A DNA stretch of 64,000 bases from Rhizobium leguminosarum (GCF_017876795.1 NZ_JAGIOR010000001.1:2506501-2570500); one strand, 5' to 3'. Positions 37,512-47,177 are shown, numbered from the stretch's first letter. Numbers and translations are program-made. The notes: generated by a model from the sequence alone, not told the origin.

Positions 37512-37727
37512 ATGCCTGGTTTGATCTCGTTCATGCTCACGCGCTTCGTCGCCGGGGCTGGTCTGGGATGCATTTCCGGCTTCCTGATCTGGAACAACGG
37601 CTTTGTTGGAATGTCCGCGGCCAGCTCGACGGACTACTACATTGCGCAGGGTTTGTTCGTGTATTTGTTCGCCAGCACCATGGGCGTTGGCTATCTGGCC
37701 ACGGCGCTCATGCTCGACGATACCTGA
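37512..37727 (+). CDS. Small two-segment membrane protein
   Basis: A 71-residue protein (MPGLISFMLTRFVAGAGLG..) with two hydrophobic segments (about 3-30 and 47-66) joined by WNNGFVGMSAASSTDYY. I do not recognise a family. It is the first gene of the island to the right of tRNA-Lys. A GGGGTG stretch precedes the start, so the ribosome site is weak. Confidence 0.55.
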   Translation: MPGLISFMLTRFVAGAGLGCISGFLIWNNGFVGMSAASSTDYYIAQGLFVYLFASTMGVGYLATALMLDDT

Positions 37728-37848
37728 CCCGCCCGCACGCCGTAGCGGCGGCGCAATCATCCCGTCACGTCGATGCGATCGCGTATTCGACAAGCGCTGC
37801 AGACGAGGTGGTAGTTCTTGCTGCGGCTGGCTTCAATCCGAGCAGCTC

Positions 37849-38022
37849 TCACGCCGGGTCGCCGTCGTTACCTTCGTCGGCCCGATCGTCCTCCATGCCC
37901 TTCTTGAACGCTTTGATGCCATGTGCGACGTCGCCCATTAGTTCGGGTATCTTGCCGCGACCGAACAGGATCAGGACGATGATCAAAACGACTATCCAGT
38001 GCCACGCGCTAAAGCTTCCCAT
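37849..38022 (-). CDS. tatA: TatA/TatE-like protein
   Basis: A 57-residue twin-arginine translocase pore subunit. A single N-terminal membrane helix ([15 protein letters not shown]) is followed by the [22 protein letters not shown] amphipathic helix with the FG-xx-K-P hinge of TatA/E. Tat exports folded cofactor proteins such as NosZ and some NirK. In several denitrifiers a tatE gene ends the nos operon. Here it lies about 0.7 kb beyond the nosR stop, without nosZDFYL. ATG 38022 begins the recognisable protein; a longer start adds 30 unrelated residues. Confidence 0.85.
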   Translation of the reverse strand: MGSFSAWHWIVVLIIVLILFGRGKIPELMGDVAHGIKAFKKGMEDDRADEGNDGDPA

Positions 38023-38080
38023 GGTCTTCACTCCGTTGAACGCCGCTGAGATTAACCTCTGAGTAGCGGCGCAGGTTTGA

Positions 38081-38461
38081 TCAGGCGCGATTTCCGCGAC
38101 GATAGTCTCCAAGCGAGATGACTGGCGCTACGGGTCTGCTCAGAGCTGGATCGTCGTCTTCAGTTTCCAGTGAGAGCAAGGCGGTCTTTTGGGTCCTCCA
38201 GCGCCTGACATCTTCAGCCGTCACGATCAGAAGCCTTTCGCCACTTTGCCGTTTCGCGATCGCAATCTCTCTGAAGCATTCAATGCACTCCATGAATCGT
38301 GCACTCGTGGCGCGCGGTGGCGACGCCACATTGAGTAGGCCTCTCCTGGTGACTGATACCGTGCACGGCGCGTCGCCGCTCCGAACGATTAGGAAAGAAC
38401 CGGTCCTAGTGATCGGATCGAATCCTAAGGCTGCGCTTGAAAACTGGATATCGTCATTCAT
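38081..38461 (-). CDS. Small hypothetical protein, paralogue of the 45187-45474 product
   Basis: A 126-residue soluble protein. The core [43 protein letters not shown], then TAEDVRRW aligns by eye with the 95-residue product at 45187 (PPRADESRLQESVGAICEIAASK, then SADDVADW). It therefore belongs to a small family repeated within the island, similar in size to DUF1488-like proteins. Its ATG overlaps the stop of an upstream frame (ATGAATGA), implying translational coupling. Function unknown. Confidence 0.65.
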   Translation of the reverse strand: MNDDIQFSSAALGFDPITRTGSFLIVRSGDAPCTVSVTRRGLLNVASPPRATSARFMECIECFREIAIAKRQSGERLLIVTAEDVRRWRTQKTALLSLETEDDDPALSRPVAPVISLGDYRRGNRA

Positions 38462-38662
38462 CGGTCGTGTACTCCCATCGAGAGGGCTCGCCGAGTTTCG
38501 GGGAACTGTCGTCCGAACGTGATTGCGACGTTCGGATCAGGAACGCTTCCAGCGTGGCCTGCGGCTCTCCGCCTATCAATGCGCCCGCGCTCAATAATTC
38601 GAGCACGTCGGCATGCCTCTGCCGCGACTGTTGAACCGCCGCTGGTTGTCTTCCGTGGACAT
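38454..38662 (-). pseudogene. Possible small gene with one missing base, coupled to 38081-38461
   Basis: ATG 38662 opens MSTEDNQRRFN and stops after 23 codons. The adjacent frame continues QSRQRHADVLELLSAGALI, then GEPQATLEAFLIRTSQ and ends with TGA at 38454-38456, overlapping the next start by 8 bases. Restoring one base near 38630 joins them into a 69-residue protein. The second half looks coding (regular amphipathic helix, overlap with the next gene). No family recognised. Confidence 0.4.
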
Positions 38663-38709
38663 GCTTTTCTTCCTTTGTTGTGGCCGCGACCGGAACGCCG
38701 CGCGCCGAT

Positions 38710-40947
38710 TTACGCTCGTTCGATCGGTTTTCCGTTGTGAGTGACGACCGTTTTGGGTGGCTTTTCGCCGCGTGATTCCGGCGTTGAAAGTGCCATGAAC
38801 TTCTCTCGCTTCAGCCGTACCTGGATCATGTGCGGACAGCGGTGGTCGTCATGGTAGAGTTCTTGGCAATGCATGCAGTAGATGCATTCGTTGACGTTGA
38901 TCTGGCCTTCGGGATGGATCGACTGGACCGGACATTCCTTGGCGCAGCGTTGGCAGGGCGAACCGCATTCGGGGTAGCGCTTCAGCCACTCGAACATCCG
39001 AATGCGACCGGGTATGGTGAGTGCCGCGCCTAGCGGGCAAAGGTAACGGCAGTAGAAGCGTTCGATGAAGAGGCTTGCGACAAGCAGCGCCACGGCGAAG
39101 ACGACGAACGGCCAGTCCCGGACGAACTTCAGGATGATCGCAGTTTTGAAGGGCTCGACCTCAGCCGCCATCTCGGCGTAGGAAATCGAATAGAACGACA
39201 GCCCGAACAGTCCGAGGAAGATGATGTACTTGATCGGCCAGAGCCGTTCGTGCAGCCCCCAGGGCAGCTTGATCTGAGGTACTTTGAGTCGTTTGGCTAT
39301 GTTGCTCAGCAGCTCCTGCAGAGCGCCGAACGGACACAGCCAGCCACAGAAAGGACCGCGGCCCCAGAATAGCAGGCCCGCCGCGACTGCGGCCCAGAGG
39401 ACGAAGATCAGGGGTGCCGCGAGGAAGAACTCCCAACTGAAGTTCGTGATCAGGGAGTTGGTGAATGTCAGGACATTGACGACAGATAGCTGGGCGTTCG
39501 CATACCATCCCAGCCAGACGAGCGTGAAGACGAGATAGCCGTTGCGCACCCACGCAAACAGCGCGGGCCGCTTGACGAGCCAGTCCTGAAAAAAGAAGAT
39601 TGCCGTCAGTACCAGGAGCGCGCCAGCGGTGATCCCGATGTTCACGCGATTGATGTTCCAGATTCTCACCCACAGGGGCTGTTCGTCGGGAACCTTTACC
39701 CCTTCGCTCTGCGTTTCGACCGGGGGCGAAGGAGCGGCGGCCTTGCTTACGCTATAGTACCGCGAGGGCAGCGCGTATCCGACATTGAAAGGAATGACCG
39801 ACTTGTCGCGCGCCCCGGTGCTGCTACGCTGTGCGAGCAGTTGAAGTTCCCACGGCTCTGTGACGTCGAATGCGAATTCCGGTGGAACTACGAACAACGC
39901 GATTTCCCTGAGGCTTGGGGTGTCGGACGCGGCGAGCGCAGCGATCCGGGTGTGGTAGCGATCGCGAAACCTGAGGCCCTGTCCGTCCTGCAGCAATTCG
40001 ATCCGGTCGAAGATGCCGCCTCGGACGTAGCCAGACCCCTTGAACGAGTATGCCCCGTCGCCCGCGACAAGGATCGCGGACTGCCCCGGCTGCAAACGGG
40101 CCTGCAAACGCTGATAGGCGGCGTCGCCAAGCAGTGTCTTGCCGATGGAAGGAACGCTTACCGGTGCGACATAGAGGTCGATGAAGCGGTCGTCCGGGTT
40201 TGTCGTTTCGGGATGTGATGCGGCGTCCGGATGGCCGGCGTCCTGGAAAGCCTTCGAGACCCCTCCGACTGATAGCCGGAGGCTGCGGACCGAACCGTCA
40301 CCGAGAAGCGTCTGCCAATCGCTGACATCCGTCTTCGAAAGGTCCAGAGTTTTCACATCGGGCAGAGTCTTGACGCCTGAGGCGCCCTCCGGACCCAGCC
40401 TGTTGCTGCGGATGAGCTTGACGGCGGAGCGGATGACGCTGTCGCCCATGACAAGTACCGTGACGGTAGCGCCGCTGACTATCTCAACTTGTGGAGGACG
40501 TTCTTCGCCGGATGCGACGCGGCCAAGGTTCTTGCCGATGATGGAGTTCAGGGCCGCGACCACCTTGGCCTGCGGGATGCCGATCAGAACGATCGGTTCA
40601 TGATGGTCGATCAGCTTGATTCCACGCACCACACCCGACGTGTCGATGCCGACTGCGATATGTATGGGCTTGCCGGAGTATCCGGTGGAATTTGTGAAGT
40701 CCGAGTTCAGGTAGGCGTAGCCGACCATGTCCGGTCCGCGATAGACGGGGGCGATCGGCGGCTCTCCCAAGGGTTCGCCGAAACGGTCGGCGCCTTGGAA
40801 CAGGTCGCTCGGCTGGATCTTCTCCAGGTACGTCGGAAGCTGACCGGCGGACGATGCAGAAGAAATCAAGATCGTTGCGAAGGCGATCGCCGCAAGCCAG
40901 AGGACCGTGGTGCGCCAAATGGCCGCCCGTAACTTCTGTGATGTCAT
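38710..40947 (-). CDS. nosR: NosR/NirI-family membrane iron-sulfur flavoprotein
   Basis: A 745-residue polytopic protein. An N-terminal signal-anchor is followed by a periplasmic FMN-binding domain (VEIVSGATVTVLVMGDS, the covalent flavin Thr in SGAT), about six membrane segments, cytoplasmic CGWLCP and CRYLCP motifs, and two [4Fe-4S] clusters in CGSPCQRCAKECP and CIYCMHCQ. NosR donates electrons to nitrous oxide reductase and is needed for its expression. Length and order match NosR. It is intact, yet nosZDFYL is not downstream. An FNR-type box lies 64 bases upstream of the start. Confidence 0.93.
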   Translation of the reverse strand: MTSQKLRAAIWRTTVLWLAAIAFATILISSASSAGQLPTYLEKIQPSDLFQGADRFGEPLGEPPIAPVYRGPDMVGYAYLNSDFTNSTGYSGKPIHIAVGIDTSGVVRGIKLIDHHEPIVLIGIPQAKVVAALNSIIGKNLGRVASGEERPPQVEIVSGATVTVLVMGDSVIRSAVKLIRSNRLGPEGASGVKTLPDVKTLDLSKTDVSDWQTLLGDGSVRSLRLSVGGVSKAFQDAGHPDAASHPETTNPDDRFIDLYVAPVSVPSIGKTLLGDAAYQRLQARLQPGQSAILVAGDGAYSFKGSGYVRGGIFDRIELLQDGQGLRFRDRYHTRIAALAASDTPSLREIALFVVPPEFAFDVTEPWELQLLAQRSSTGARDKSVIPFNVGYALPSRYYSVSKAAAPSPPVETQSEGVKVPDEQPLWVRIWNINRVNIGITAGALLVLTAIFFFQDWLVKRPALFAWVRNGYLVFTLVWLGWYANAQLSVVNVLTFTNSLITNFSWEFFLAAPLIFVLWAAVAAGLLFWGRGPFCGWLCPFGALQELLSNIAKRLKVPQIKLPWGLHERLWPIKYIIFLGLFGLSFYSISYAEMAAEVEPFKTAIILKFVRDWPFVVFAVALLVASLFIERFYCRYLCPLGAALTIPGRIRMFEWLKRYPECGSPCQRCAKECPVQSIHPEGQINVNECIYCMHCQELYHDDHRCPHMIQVRLKREKFMALSTPESRGEKPPKTVVTHNGKPIERA

Positions 40948-41010
40948 CCCGCGTTTCCAGTGATTTCGTCCATGCAGGTTGGGGTTTAGGCGAAAAAAAC
41001 TTGCGGCTCA

Positions 41011-41024
41011 TTGAGCCAGATCAA
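41011..41024. promoter_or_regulatory. FNR/FixK-type box upstream of nosR
   Basis: TTGAGCCAGATCAA fits TTG-N8-CAA with one mismatch from TTGAT-N4-ATCAA. It is centred about 70 bases before the nosR ATG and about 94 bases before a short + strand frame at 41111. Confidence 0.6.
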
Positions 41025-41110
41025 CCTACCGTGGCGAAAGATTTGGGAGGATATGCGCAATTCCCGCGATCGGTTTTGGTGAGCGGGCGCGATCAGAGGA
41101 GGGAAGCAGA

Positions 41111-41215
41111 ATGCCGGAATCTAGCCGCGATCCATGGGAACTCTTATGTTCATTTGCAAGCGGCGTGGCCATGACTGCTCATCCCGCCAACAATGGCTGG
41201 TCCTGCATAGTGTAG
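41111..41215 (+). CDS. Possible 34-residue ORF or truncated gene start
   Basis: An AGGAGG site 8 bases upstream of ATG 41111 is one of the strongest ribosome sites in the island. The frame is MPESSRDPWELLCSF.. and ends at TAG 41213-41215. It is divergent from nosR and downstream of the same FNR-type box. It may be the 5' stub of a gene lost when the adjacent IS elements arrived. The rest of 41216-41457 holds nothing I recognise. Confidence 0.3.
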   Translation: MPESSRDPWELLCSFASGVAMTAHPANNGWSCIV

Positions 41216-41457
41216 CTAATGCGCAATGTAGGAGACAGGACCTCAAGACGACGGTTTGCAAACTCTTATACGCGGGTTGGATACCGCATTTCCGTGTGTA
41301 CGCCTGGGGCTGCTTCTATCTTAGCACGGGCATCGACGTAGTCGGCCACTCAGTTCCATCGAAGATTCCCCGACCGGGGCCCTGCCTCCAACATTGAGCA
41401 TCAGCAGATGATCGATCTTGTCTCCTCTTTGTAATGCGCGATATGGGGGGTGGTTGG

Positions 41458-42576
41458 CTAAGCTTGGTGAGCCGGTTGCACTTCCTGACCGATAGCCCAC
41501 AGGAAGGCCCCCATTTCTCTAGCGATCGCAGTGATTGCGATGGCCTTGTGCTTCCCCGCGAGGATCATCTTTCGATAGCGAGAGCAGAGCCGAAGTTGGC
41601 CCTTCCACGCTATTTCGCGAACGCTTCTCGGCAAACCTTCCAACTGCGCTTGCTTGGTTCGACTTACCCGCGCAGGGAAGCGGTAAGCCCATGCGCCTTC
41701 GATCAACATGCGACGGGCCCGAGAGTTTCCGGCCTTAGTGATGCCGCCACGTTTGACATGTTCACCTGTCGAGCTCTCTGACGGAACGAGGCCAAGAAAG
41801 GCCATCAGTTGGCGGGGATTTTCGAAGCGGCGGATGTCGCCAATTTCGGCAACAAAGACGACGGCGGCAATCAACGACACGCCTCGCAACGCCTGATAGG
41901 CTTCGACAACAGGAGCCATCGTCCAGGATTTGACAGTCTCCGAGATCAGATCGGTCAGACGCTTCAAGCGCACCTCGGCATCCTCGATCGCCTGGCAGTA
42001 TTCCTTCAGCACAACGAAGTGGGCTGGATGCTCGAACTTCAGAGTCGATATCCACCGCATATGCGCCAGCGACCAGGATGAGCGGCCCGAATAGATGCGG
42101 CCATGTCGAAGTAGGAACGACTGAAGCTGCTGACGTGCTCGCTTTTGTGCCTCCTGCGCAGCCTCGCGTGCCCGCACGAGATCGCGCATAGCCTCATGCC
42201 CCCGGTCCGGTACCCAGACCGCTGTCAGTTCACCAGCACGATGTAGTCGTGCCAGGCTGACCGCATCGCGCCGGTTCGTCTTCACCCGATCTCCGGGACG
42301 CTTGGGAATTAGTGCCGGCGCCACCACCACGCAGTCATGACCCATCTCGAGGAGCTGACGGTAGAGTTCGTAACCTGTAGGACCTGTCTCATAGCAGAAG
42401 TGGAGCTTAGCTCCTCGCTTGGCCAGCTTTTGCACGACGTTCGCAACCGAGGCTGGATCTGAGGATATGTCTCCGAAAAATCGCACCTCACCACCCCGCT
42501 CGCCATCCGCGACGGCTACAGAAATCTTCAGTTTCGAGACGTCCAGACCGACGAAAAGTCTGCTATGCTGATCCAT
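41458..42576 (-). CDS. IS110-family transposase
   Basis: A 372-residue IS110-type DEDD transposase. The N-terminal RuvC-like domain is seen in FVGLDVSKLKISVAVADG, HFCYETGPTGYELYRQL and KTNRRDAVSLARLHRAGEL. The C-terminal Tnp_IS116/IS110 domain has LRGVSLIAAVVFVAEIGDI, FLGLVPSESSTGEHVKRGGITKAGNSRAR and the catalytic Ser region. It appears intact. Element ends are not defined because this family lacks clear inverted repeats; GCTAAGCTTGG occurs on both flanks (about 41457 and 42590). It abuts an IS21 element on its right. Confidence 0.92.
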   Translation of the reverse strand: MDQHSRLFVGLDVSKLKISVAVADGERGGEVRFFGDISSDPASVANVVQKLAKRGAKLHFCYETGPTGYELYRQLLEMGHDCVVVAPALIPKRPGDRVKTNRRDAVSLARLHRAGELTAVWVPDRGHEAMRDLVRAREAAQEAQKRARQQLQSFLLRHGRIYSGRSSWSLAHMRWISTLKFEHPAHFVVLKEYCQAIEDAEVRLKRLTDLISETVKSWTMAPVVEAYQALRGVSLIAAVVFVAEIGDIRRFENPRQLMAFLGLVPSESSTGEHVKRGGITKAGNSRARRMLIEGAWAYRFPARVSRTKQAQLEGLPRSVREIAWKGQLRLCSRYRKMILAGKHKAIAITAIAREMGAFLWAIGQEVQPAHQA

Positions 42577-42800
42577 GGTTCATCCTCGCTAAGCTTGGGG
42601 CTCGGCTTCGGCCACTCCGAAGCAACCCCCGATCTCAGCTTACGGCGAGGGTGAGCCGCCTTCACCCCGAGAACATACGGTCTTGGCTTGTTGGTTTCCA
42701 CGCAGAACTGAGCCGGTTAGGCGCATAATTTCCATTGAGAATTGAGCCATGTGAACCTTCCCCCAACGCGGAGAGCGGCGGGGGCAACGGAGTGATCCAC

Positions 42801-44321
42801 ATGGGACTTTTAAACATCATCCGTCGGATGGCACTGCGCGAGAAGCAGTCGATCCGCGAGATTAGCCGGCGCACTGGGCTGTCGCGTAACACGATCGCGA
42901 AGTATTTGAGTGCCGGTACGATCGAGCCCACGTTCACGGTACCGGAACGGCCGAGCAAGCTTGATCCTTTTGCCGACAAACTGGCTGGCTGGCTAAAGAC
43001 CGAGGCCGGGAGGTCGCGCAAGCAGCGCCGAACGCTGAAGCAGCTTCATGCCGATCTGATGGCTCTCGGTTTTACCGGCTCCTATGGTCGAGTAGCCGCG
43101 TTCGCCCGTGAGCGGCGGGCTGATCAGCACACGGCGGGCCGCGGCATCTTTGTTCCGCTGTCTTTCCGCCCAGGCGAAGCATTCCAGTTCGACTGGAGTG
43201 AGGACTATGCCGTGATCGGCGGCGAGCGCATGAAGCTTCAGGTCGCACATATCAAGCTATCGCACAGTCGGGCTTTTCTGGTCAGGGCTTACCTGCTGCA
43301 GACGCACGAGATGCTGTTTGACGCCCACTGGCACGGGTTCCGTGTGTTCGGCGGCGTACCGGGTCGTGGCATCTACGATAACATGAAGACCGCAGTCGAC
43401 CGCGTCGGCCGCGGCAAGGAGCGACAGGTCAATATCCGCTTTCTGGCGATGACGAACCACTACGTCTTTGCGCCTGACTTCTGCAATCCCGCCGCGGGCT
43501 GGGAGAAGGGTCAGGTCGAGAAAAACGTCCAGGATGCCCGGCCACGTTTGTGGCAACAGATGCCGAACTTCCCGGATTTGGCGGCATTGAATGCCTGGCT
43601 GGAACAGCGTTGTCAGGACCTGTGGCGCGACACAGCGCACGGGACCTTGCCTGGCACGATCGCGGACGTCTGGTCCGCAGAACAACCAGCATTGATGGCG
43701 CTCCCCGCCGCGTTTGACGGCTTCGTCGAGCAGAGCAAGCGCGTTTCGCCAACATGCCTGATTACCTTCGAGCGTAATCGCTATAGCGTGCCGGCATCGT
43801 TTGCCAACCGACCCGTCAGCCTGCGGATCTATCCCGAGCGACTGGTCGTTGCGGCAGAAGGCAATATCCTATGTGAGCATCTGCGGGTTATCGAGCGCAG
43901 CCACGACAAGCCGCCGCGAACGATTTACGACTGGCGACATTACCTTGCCGTCATCCAGCGCAAGCCCGGTGCCCTGCGTAATGGTGCCCCCTTCCTGGAA
44001 TTGCCGCCGGCCTTCAAGCAGTTGCAGGATCAGATGCTTCGCCGCCCCGGCGGTGATCGTGAGATGGCGGACATCCTTGCTCTTGTCCTCCATCACGACG
44101 AACAGGTCGTCGTCAGGGCCGTGGAACTGGCTCTGGATCAAGGCGTGGCGACCAAGACGCATGTGCTGAACCTGCTGCATCGGCTGATCGACGGCAAGAC
44201 AACTGACGGTCCCGACATCGATACGCCACAGGCACTGACCTTGCTGCGTGAACCCAAGGCCAACGTCGAACGCTACGATGGTCTGCGTGTCCGGATCGTG
44301 GGAGGTCGTCATGCGTCATGA
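42801..44321 (+). CDS. istA: IS21 transposase IstA
   Basis: A 506-residue transposase with an N-terminal HTH ([21 protein letters not shown]), a DDE core ([54 protein letters not shown]) and a C-terminal Mu-like domain. The start at 42801 is placed at [15 protein letters not shown]. It overlaps istB by 11 bases. It appears intact. Confidence 0.95.
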   Translation: MGLLNIIRRMALREKQSIREISRRTGLSRNTIAKYLSAGTIEPTFTVPERPSKLDPFADKLAGWLKTEAGRSRKQRRTLKQLHADLMALGFTGSYGRVAAFARERRADQHTAGRGIFVPLSFRPGEAFQFDWSEDYAVIGGERMKLQVAHIKLSHSRAFLVRAYLLQTHEMLFDAHWHGFRVFGGVPGRGIYDNMKTAVDRVGRGKERQVNIRFLAMTNHYVFAPDFCNPAAGWEKGQVEKNVQDARPRLWQQMPNFPDLAALNAWLEQRCQDLWRDTAHGTLPGTIADVWSAEQPALMALPAAFDGFVEQSKRVSPTCLITFERNRYSVPASFANRPVSLRIYPERLVVAAEGNILCEHLRVIERSHDKPPRTIYDWRHYLAVIQRKPGALRNGAPFLELPPAFKQLQDQMLRRPGGDREMADILALVLHHDEQVVVRAVELALDQGVATKTHVLNLLHRLIDGKTTDGPDIDTPQALTLLREPKANVERYDGLRVRIVGGRHAS

Positions 44322-45105
44322 CCCCGCAAGTGCCGCCGTCGTCATCATGCTGCGTAGCCTGAAGATGTATGGCATGGCCCAAGCGGTTACGGACCTGATC
44401 GAGCAAGGGGCTCCAGCCTTCGATGCAGCCGTGCCGATCCTGTCCCAGTTGCTGAAAGCCGAGATGGCCGAGCGTGAGGTTCGTTCGATTGCCTATCACA
44501 TGAAGGCCGCCCGTTTCCCTGCCTACAAAGACATCTCCGGATACGACTTCGCCGCCAGCGAAATCAACGAAGCGACGGTGCGTCAACTGCACCGATGCGA
44601 GTTCATGGACGGAGCGCAGAATATCGTGCTCGTCGGCGGGCCGGGCACAGGAAAAACACATGTCGCGACCGCTCTCGGCGTTCAGGCTATCGAGCATCAT
44701 CGTCGAAAGGTCCGCTTCTTCTCGACCATCGAATTGGTCAATGCGCTCGAGCAGGAGAAGGCCAAAGGCAAGGCAGGCCAGATCGCTGAGACGCTGGTTC
44801 GCCTCGATCTGCTGATCCTTGATGAACTCGGATACCTTCCGTTCAGTGCTTCCGGCGGAGCGTTGCTCTTCCATCTGTTGAGCAAGCTCTATGAACGCAC
44901 CAGCGTGGTCATCACCACCAATCTCAGCTTCAGCGAATGGGCAACCGTCTTCGGTGACGCCAAGATGACGACGGCTCTTCTCGACCGTCTTACCCACCGT
45001 TGCCACATCTTGGAAACCGGAAACGACAGCTTCCGCTTCAAGGCCAGCTCGGCCGCCATAGCACAGAAAAGAGGAGAAAAAGGCAATCCCTTGACCAGAC
45101 CCTGA
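44311..45105 (+). CDS. istB: IS21 helper ATPase IstB
   Basis: A 264-residue AAA+ ATPase. Walker A is [14 protein letters not shown] (residues about 109-122) and Walker B is [13 protein letters not shown]. It helps IstA select targets and aids strand transfer. ATG 44311 lies inside istA, a typical coupled arrangement. Intact. Confidence 0.95.
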   Translation: MRHDPASAAVVIMLRSLKMYGMAQAVTDLIEQGAPAFDAAVPILSQLLKAEMAEREVRSIAYHMKAARFPAYKDISGYDFAASEINEATVRQLHRCEFMDGAQNIVLVGGPGTGKTHVATALGVQAIEHHRRKVRFFSTIELVNALEQEKAKGKAGQIAETLVRLDLLILDELGYLPFSASGGALLFHLLSKLYERTSVVITTNLSFSEWATVFGDAKMTTALLDRLTHRCHILETGNDSFRFKASSAAIAQKRGEKGNPLTRP

Positions 45106-45186
45106 TCAGGAAACCATACTTAGAGGTGGCTCACTTCTCGGTGGAAAAACCGGCTCAGTTCCGCGTGGAAACCAACAGACGCTATC

Positions 45187-45474
45187 ATGCATCCCAAATT
45201 TGTTACGGCATTCTTAAAGTCGTCAGGAGACGCGGGCATCGTGGTCATGGAATACGAAGGCGCTCAGAGGCTCGTCATCGTTGAGAGGGAGGCTTTGCGT
45301 CAGTTCAGCAATCCTCCGAGGGCCGACGAAAGCAGGCTTCAAGAGAGCGTGGGCGCGATCTGCGAGATCGCAGCGTCGAAGATCCTCGTCGACGGCGATG
45401 CTCCGTTTTCGCCAGTGAAGGTATCGGCGGACGACGTAGCGGACTGGCAGACTTCTCATAAGATTCTGCATTAG
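45187..45474 (+). CDS. Small hypothetical protein, paralogue of 38081-38461 product
   Basis: A 95-residue soluble protein beginning MHPKFVTAFLKSSG, with QRLVIVEREALRQFSNPPRADESR, then ICEIAASK and VKVSADDVADWQ. The same motif order occurs in the 38081-38461 product, so the island holds two members of one family. The start codon lies only 10 bases beyond the IS21 end, so its own promoter has been replaced or removed. Function unknown. Confidence 0.65.
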   Translation: MHPKFVTAFLKSSGDAGIVVMEYEGAQRLVIVEREALRQFSNPPRADESRLQESVGAICEIAASKILVDGDAPFSPVKVSADDVADWQTSHKILH

Positions 45475-45535
45475 AACCCGGAACTCGCTTGGAGTGCCGT
45501 ATGCCGTGGTCAGGCAGAAGACCGTTGCGGCACCG

Positions 45536-46231
45536 CTATTCCGGCTCGCCATCGGCGAGTCTTAAAAGACGGTGCGAGTCCGTCACGGTGAGCTTCTGTC
45601 TACCTCCCTGGACGATCCCTTTTGCCTCCCAGGCGCTGAAGATTCTGGACACGGTGTGCAGTGTCGTGCCTGTCATTTCCGCGATGTCCTGCCGCGAGAT
45701 AGGAAAGTCGATGCGTATGCCCGCGTCGACCGTGCGCCCCGCCTGCTTGGAAAGCCGAAGAACTGCGTGAGCGACGCGCTTCTCCACTTCCTCCGTGGAC
45801 ATTTCCCTGATGCGTGTATGAGCCTCTTCCAACCGCTGCCCGATCGTCTGCATCGCCGTCACGGCAAGTCTGGGGTTCTGCTCCACGAAACGCGACCACA
45901 TATCGGTCGGCCAGCCGAGAACGAGGCTTTCCGCGGCTGCACGCGCCGTACCTGGATAGTCAGATCTTCGCAGTGCCATCGCGAATCCAAACAGATCGCC
46001 GGGGTGAACCATCCGGACGATGATCTGCTGGCCGTCGTGCGTGACCTGCGTGACCTTCAGCCTACCGTGCAGAAGTAGAAAGAACGACTTGGCGTGGGCG
46101 CCTTGCTCGAAGACCGCGTCGCCCCGCGCGACGCGGCGCGGCAGGGCGTGTTCGAGCATCGAATCCAGGTCCGAATCCGTCATCCGCTCGAACAACGGCA
46201 ACGATCTCAGGACTGCTTTGTCAACTTTCAT
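45536..46231 (-). CDS. nnrR: NnrR, CRP/FNR-type nitric oxide-responsive regulator
   Basis: A 231-residue CRP/FNR-family protein. The cyclic-nucleotide-type barrel (FEQGAHAKSFFLLLHGRLKV, then VRMVHPGDLFGFAMAL) is followed by a dimer helix and a winged HTH (FPISRQDIAEMTGTTLHTVSRIFSAWE). It lacks the N-terminal Cys cluster of FNR. Context as third gene of nirK-nirV-nnrR and the TTGC-N6-GCAA boxes in front of nirK, norC and norE support NnrR over FixK. ATG 46231 overlaps the nirV stop by 11 bases. Confidence 0.85.
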   Translation of the reverse strand: MKVDKAVLRSLPLFERMTDSDLDSMLEHALPRRVARGDAVFEQGAHAKSFFLLLHGRLKVTQVTHDGQQIIVRMVHPGDLFGFAMALRRSDYPGTARAAAESLVLGWPTDMWSRFVEQNPRLAVTAMQTIGQRLEEAHTRIREMSTEEVEKRVAHAVLRLSKQAGRTVDAGIRIDFPISRQDIAEMTGTTLHTVSRIFSAWEAKGIVQGGRQKLTVTDSHRLLRLADGEPE

Positions 46232-47177
46232 CGTTGCTCCGCACGGTTTGCGCGCTCGTGATTGAGGCGAGGATATCCAACGTGGCCCTCCGCCCAAAGT
46301 CCTTGATGCTCTGGAAGAACGTTGGCCTGTGGACGAGGCGGAACCCGAGATTGTCGGGTGGGCTTCCAACCGAGCAGCCGCCGCCCTTTGGATTGCGTAC
46401 GAATGTGCTCATCGGCGACCGATGCCTTCCCGAGGCGATCATAATCCCGCAATCCTTCGGATCTTGTTCCACGACCACAGCCTTGTCGAGATCGATACGC
46501 TTGTTACAAGTCGAGGTCCATTCCCAAATGTTGCCAGCGAAGTCCATCAGCCCGGTCTCGCTCATACCGAAGGATCCCTTCGGCTGAGGCCTGGGATCGG
46601 TAGACGCTGATCTGCGCGCCTCGCGCTCATAGTCCGCCAGCCACCGTGTCGCCGGGTTCTTGTCGTCGGCGGCCACACCAAGGGCGTCGTCCGGAAAGCG
46701 GTCGTCAGCGGCGTAGGCAAGGTCGAAGTCCGTCGGCAGCCGCCAGTCTTCGCCCGTGCGCGTCGACAGCCATGCCGCATAATGGACGGCGTCGTCGTAG
46801 CTGACGCCCGTGACCGGCACGTCGTCGTGAGACAAGCCCTCTTCAAATTCGGCAGCGGCGCAGAAGCCTTCGTCGACACAGCGCCGATACTCTGCTCGGC
46901 TGGTCTGAAACTTCATGATTTCCAGTGGTGTTTCCACCTTGACGTCGCGCTTGGGCGCATCGATCTCGAGACCGCCTTTGAAATATTCTGTCGCTTCGCG
47001 ATAGGCGAATGTCCTAGGCGATATCGTCACGGTTTGGGGCGAGGGAAGTGAGGCGCGCTGACCGAACCGGACGAATCCTGCCTCCGTCGCGACCGCTCCA
47101 GAGAGCACCGCGAGGAGCGCGAGAGGTATCGCGATCGAAATGATCGAAACCGTTTCAGTCCTTGCGTGCCGTGTCAT
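46221..47177 (-). CDS. nirV: NirV, formylglycine-generating-enzyme-like protein
   Basis: A 318-residue exported or membrane-anchored protein. The N-terminal hydrophobic segment (VSIISIAIPLALLAVLSGAVA) is a signal anchor. The FGE-sulfatase domain runs from about residue 75 to the end, with GVSYDDAVHYAAWLSTRTGEDWRLPT, FGMSETGLMDFAGNIWEW and PPDNLGFRLVHRP. NirV always accompanies nirK in rhizobia; its role in Cu-nitrite reductase is unproven. A TTG start at 47207 would add 10 residues. Intact, and co-directional with nirK (78-base gap). Confidence 0.87.
   Translation of the reverse strand: MTRHARTETVSIISIAIPLALLAVLSGAVATEAGFVRFGQRASLPSPQTVTISPRTFAYREATEYFKGGLEIDAPKRDVKVETPLEIMKFQTSRAEYRRCVDEGFCAAAEFEEGLSHDDVPVTGVSYDDAVHYAAWLSTRTGEDWRLPTDFDLAYAADDRFPDDALGVAADDKNPATRWLADYEREARRSASTDPRPQPKGSFGMSETGLMDFAGNIWEWTSTCNKRIDLDKAVVVEQDPKDCGIMIASGRHRSPMSTFVRNPKGGGCSVGSPPDNLGFRLVHRPTFFQSIKDFGRRATLDILASITSAQTVRSNDES

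Larger units (their letters stand above)
42689..45177 (+). mobile_element. IS21-family insertion sequence (2489 bp)
   Basis: Terminal inverted repeats of about 30 bases: left TGTTGGTTTCCACGCAGAAC.. from 42689 and right, on the minus strand from 45177, TGTTGGTTTCCACGCGGAAC.. Both then read TGAGCCGGTT. The ends are TG..CA as in IS21. It carries istA and istB. I find no direct repeat of the flanks (GGCT versus GACG), so one flank may have been rearranged, probably with the abutting IS110. Confidence 0.9.
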
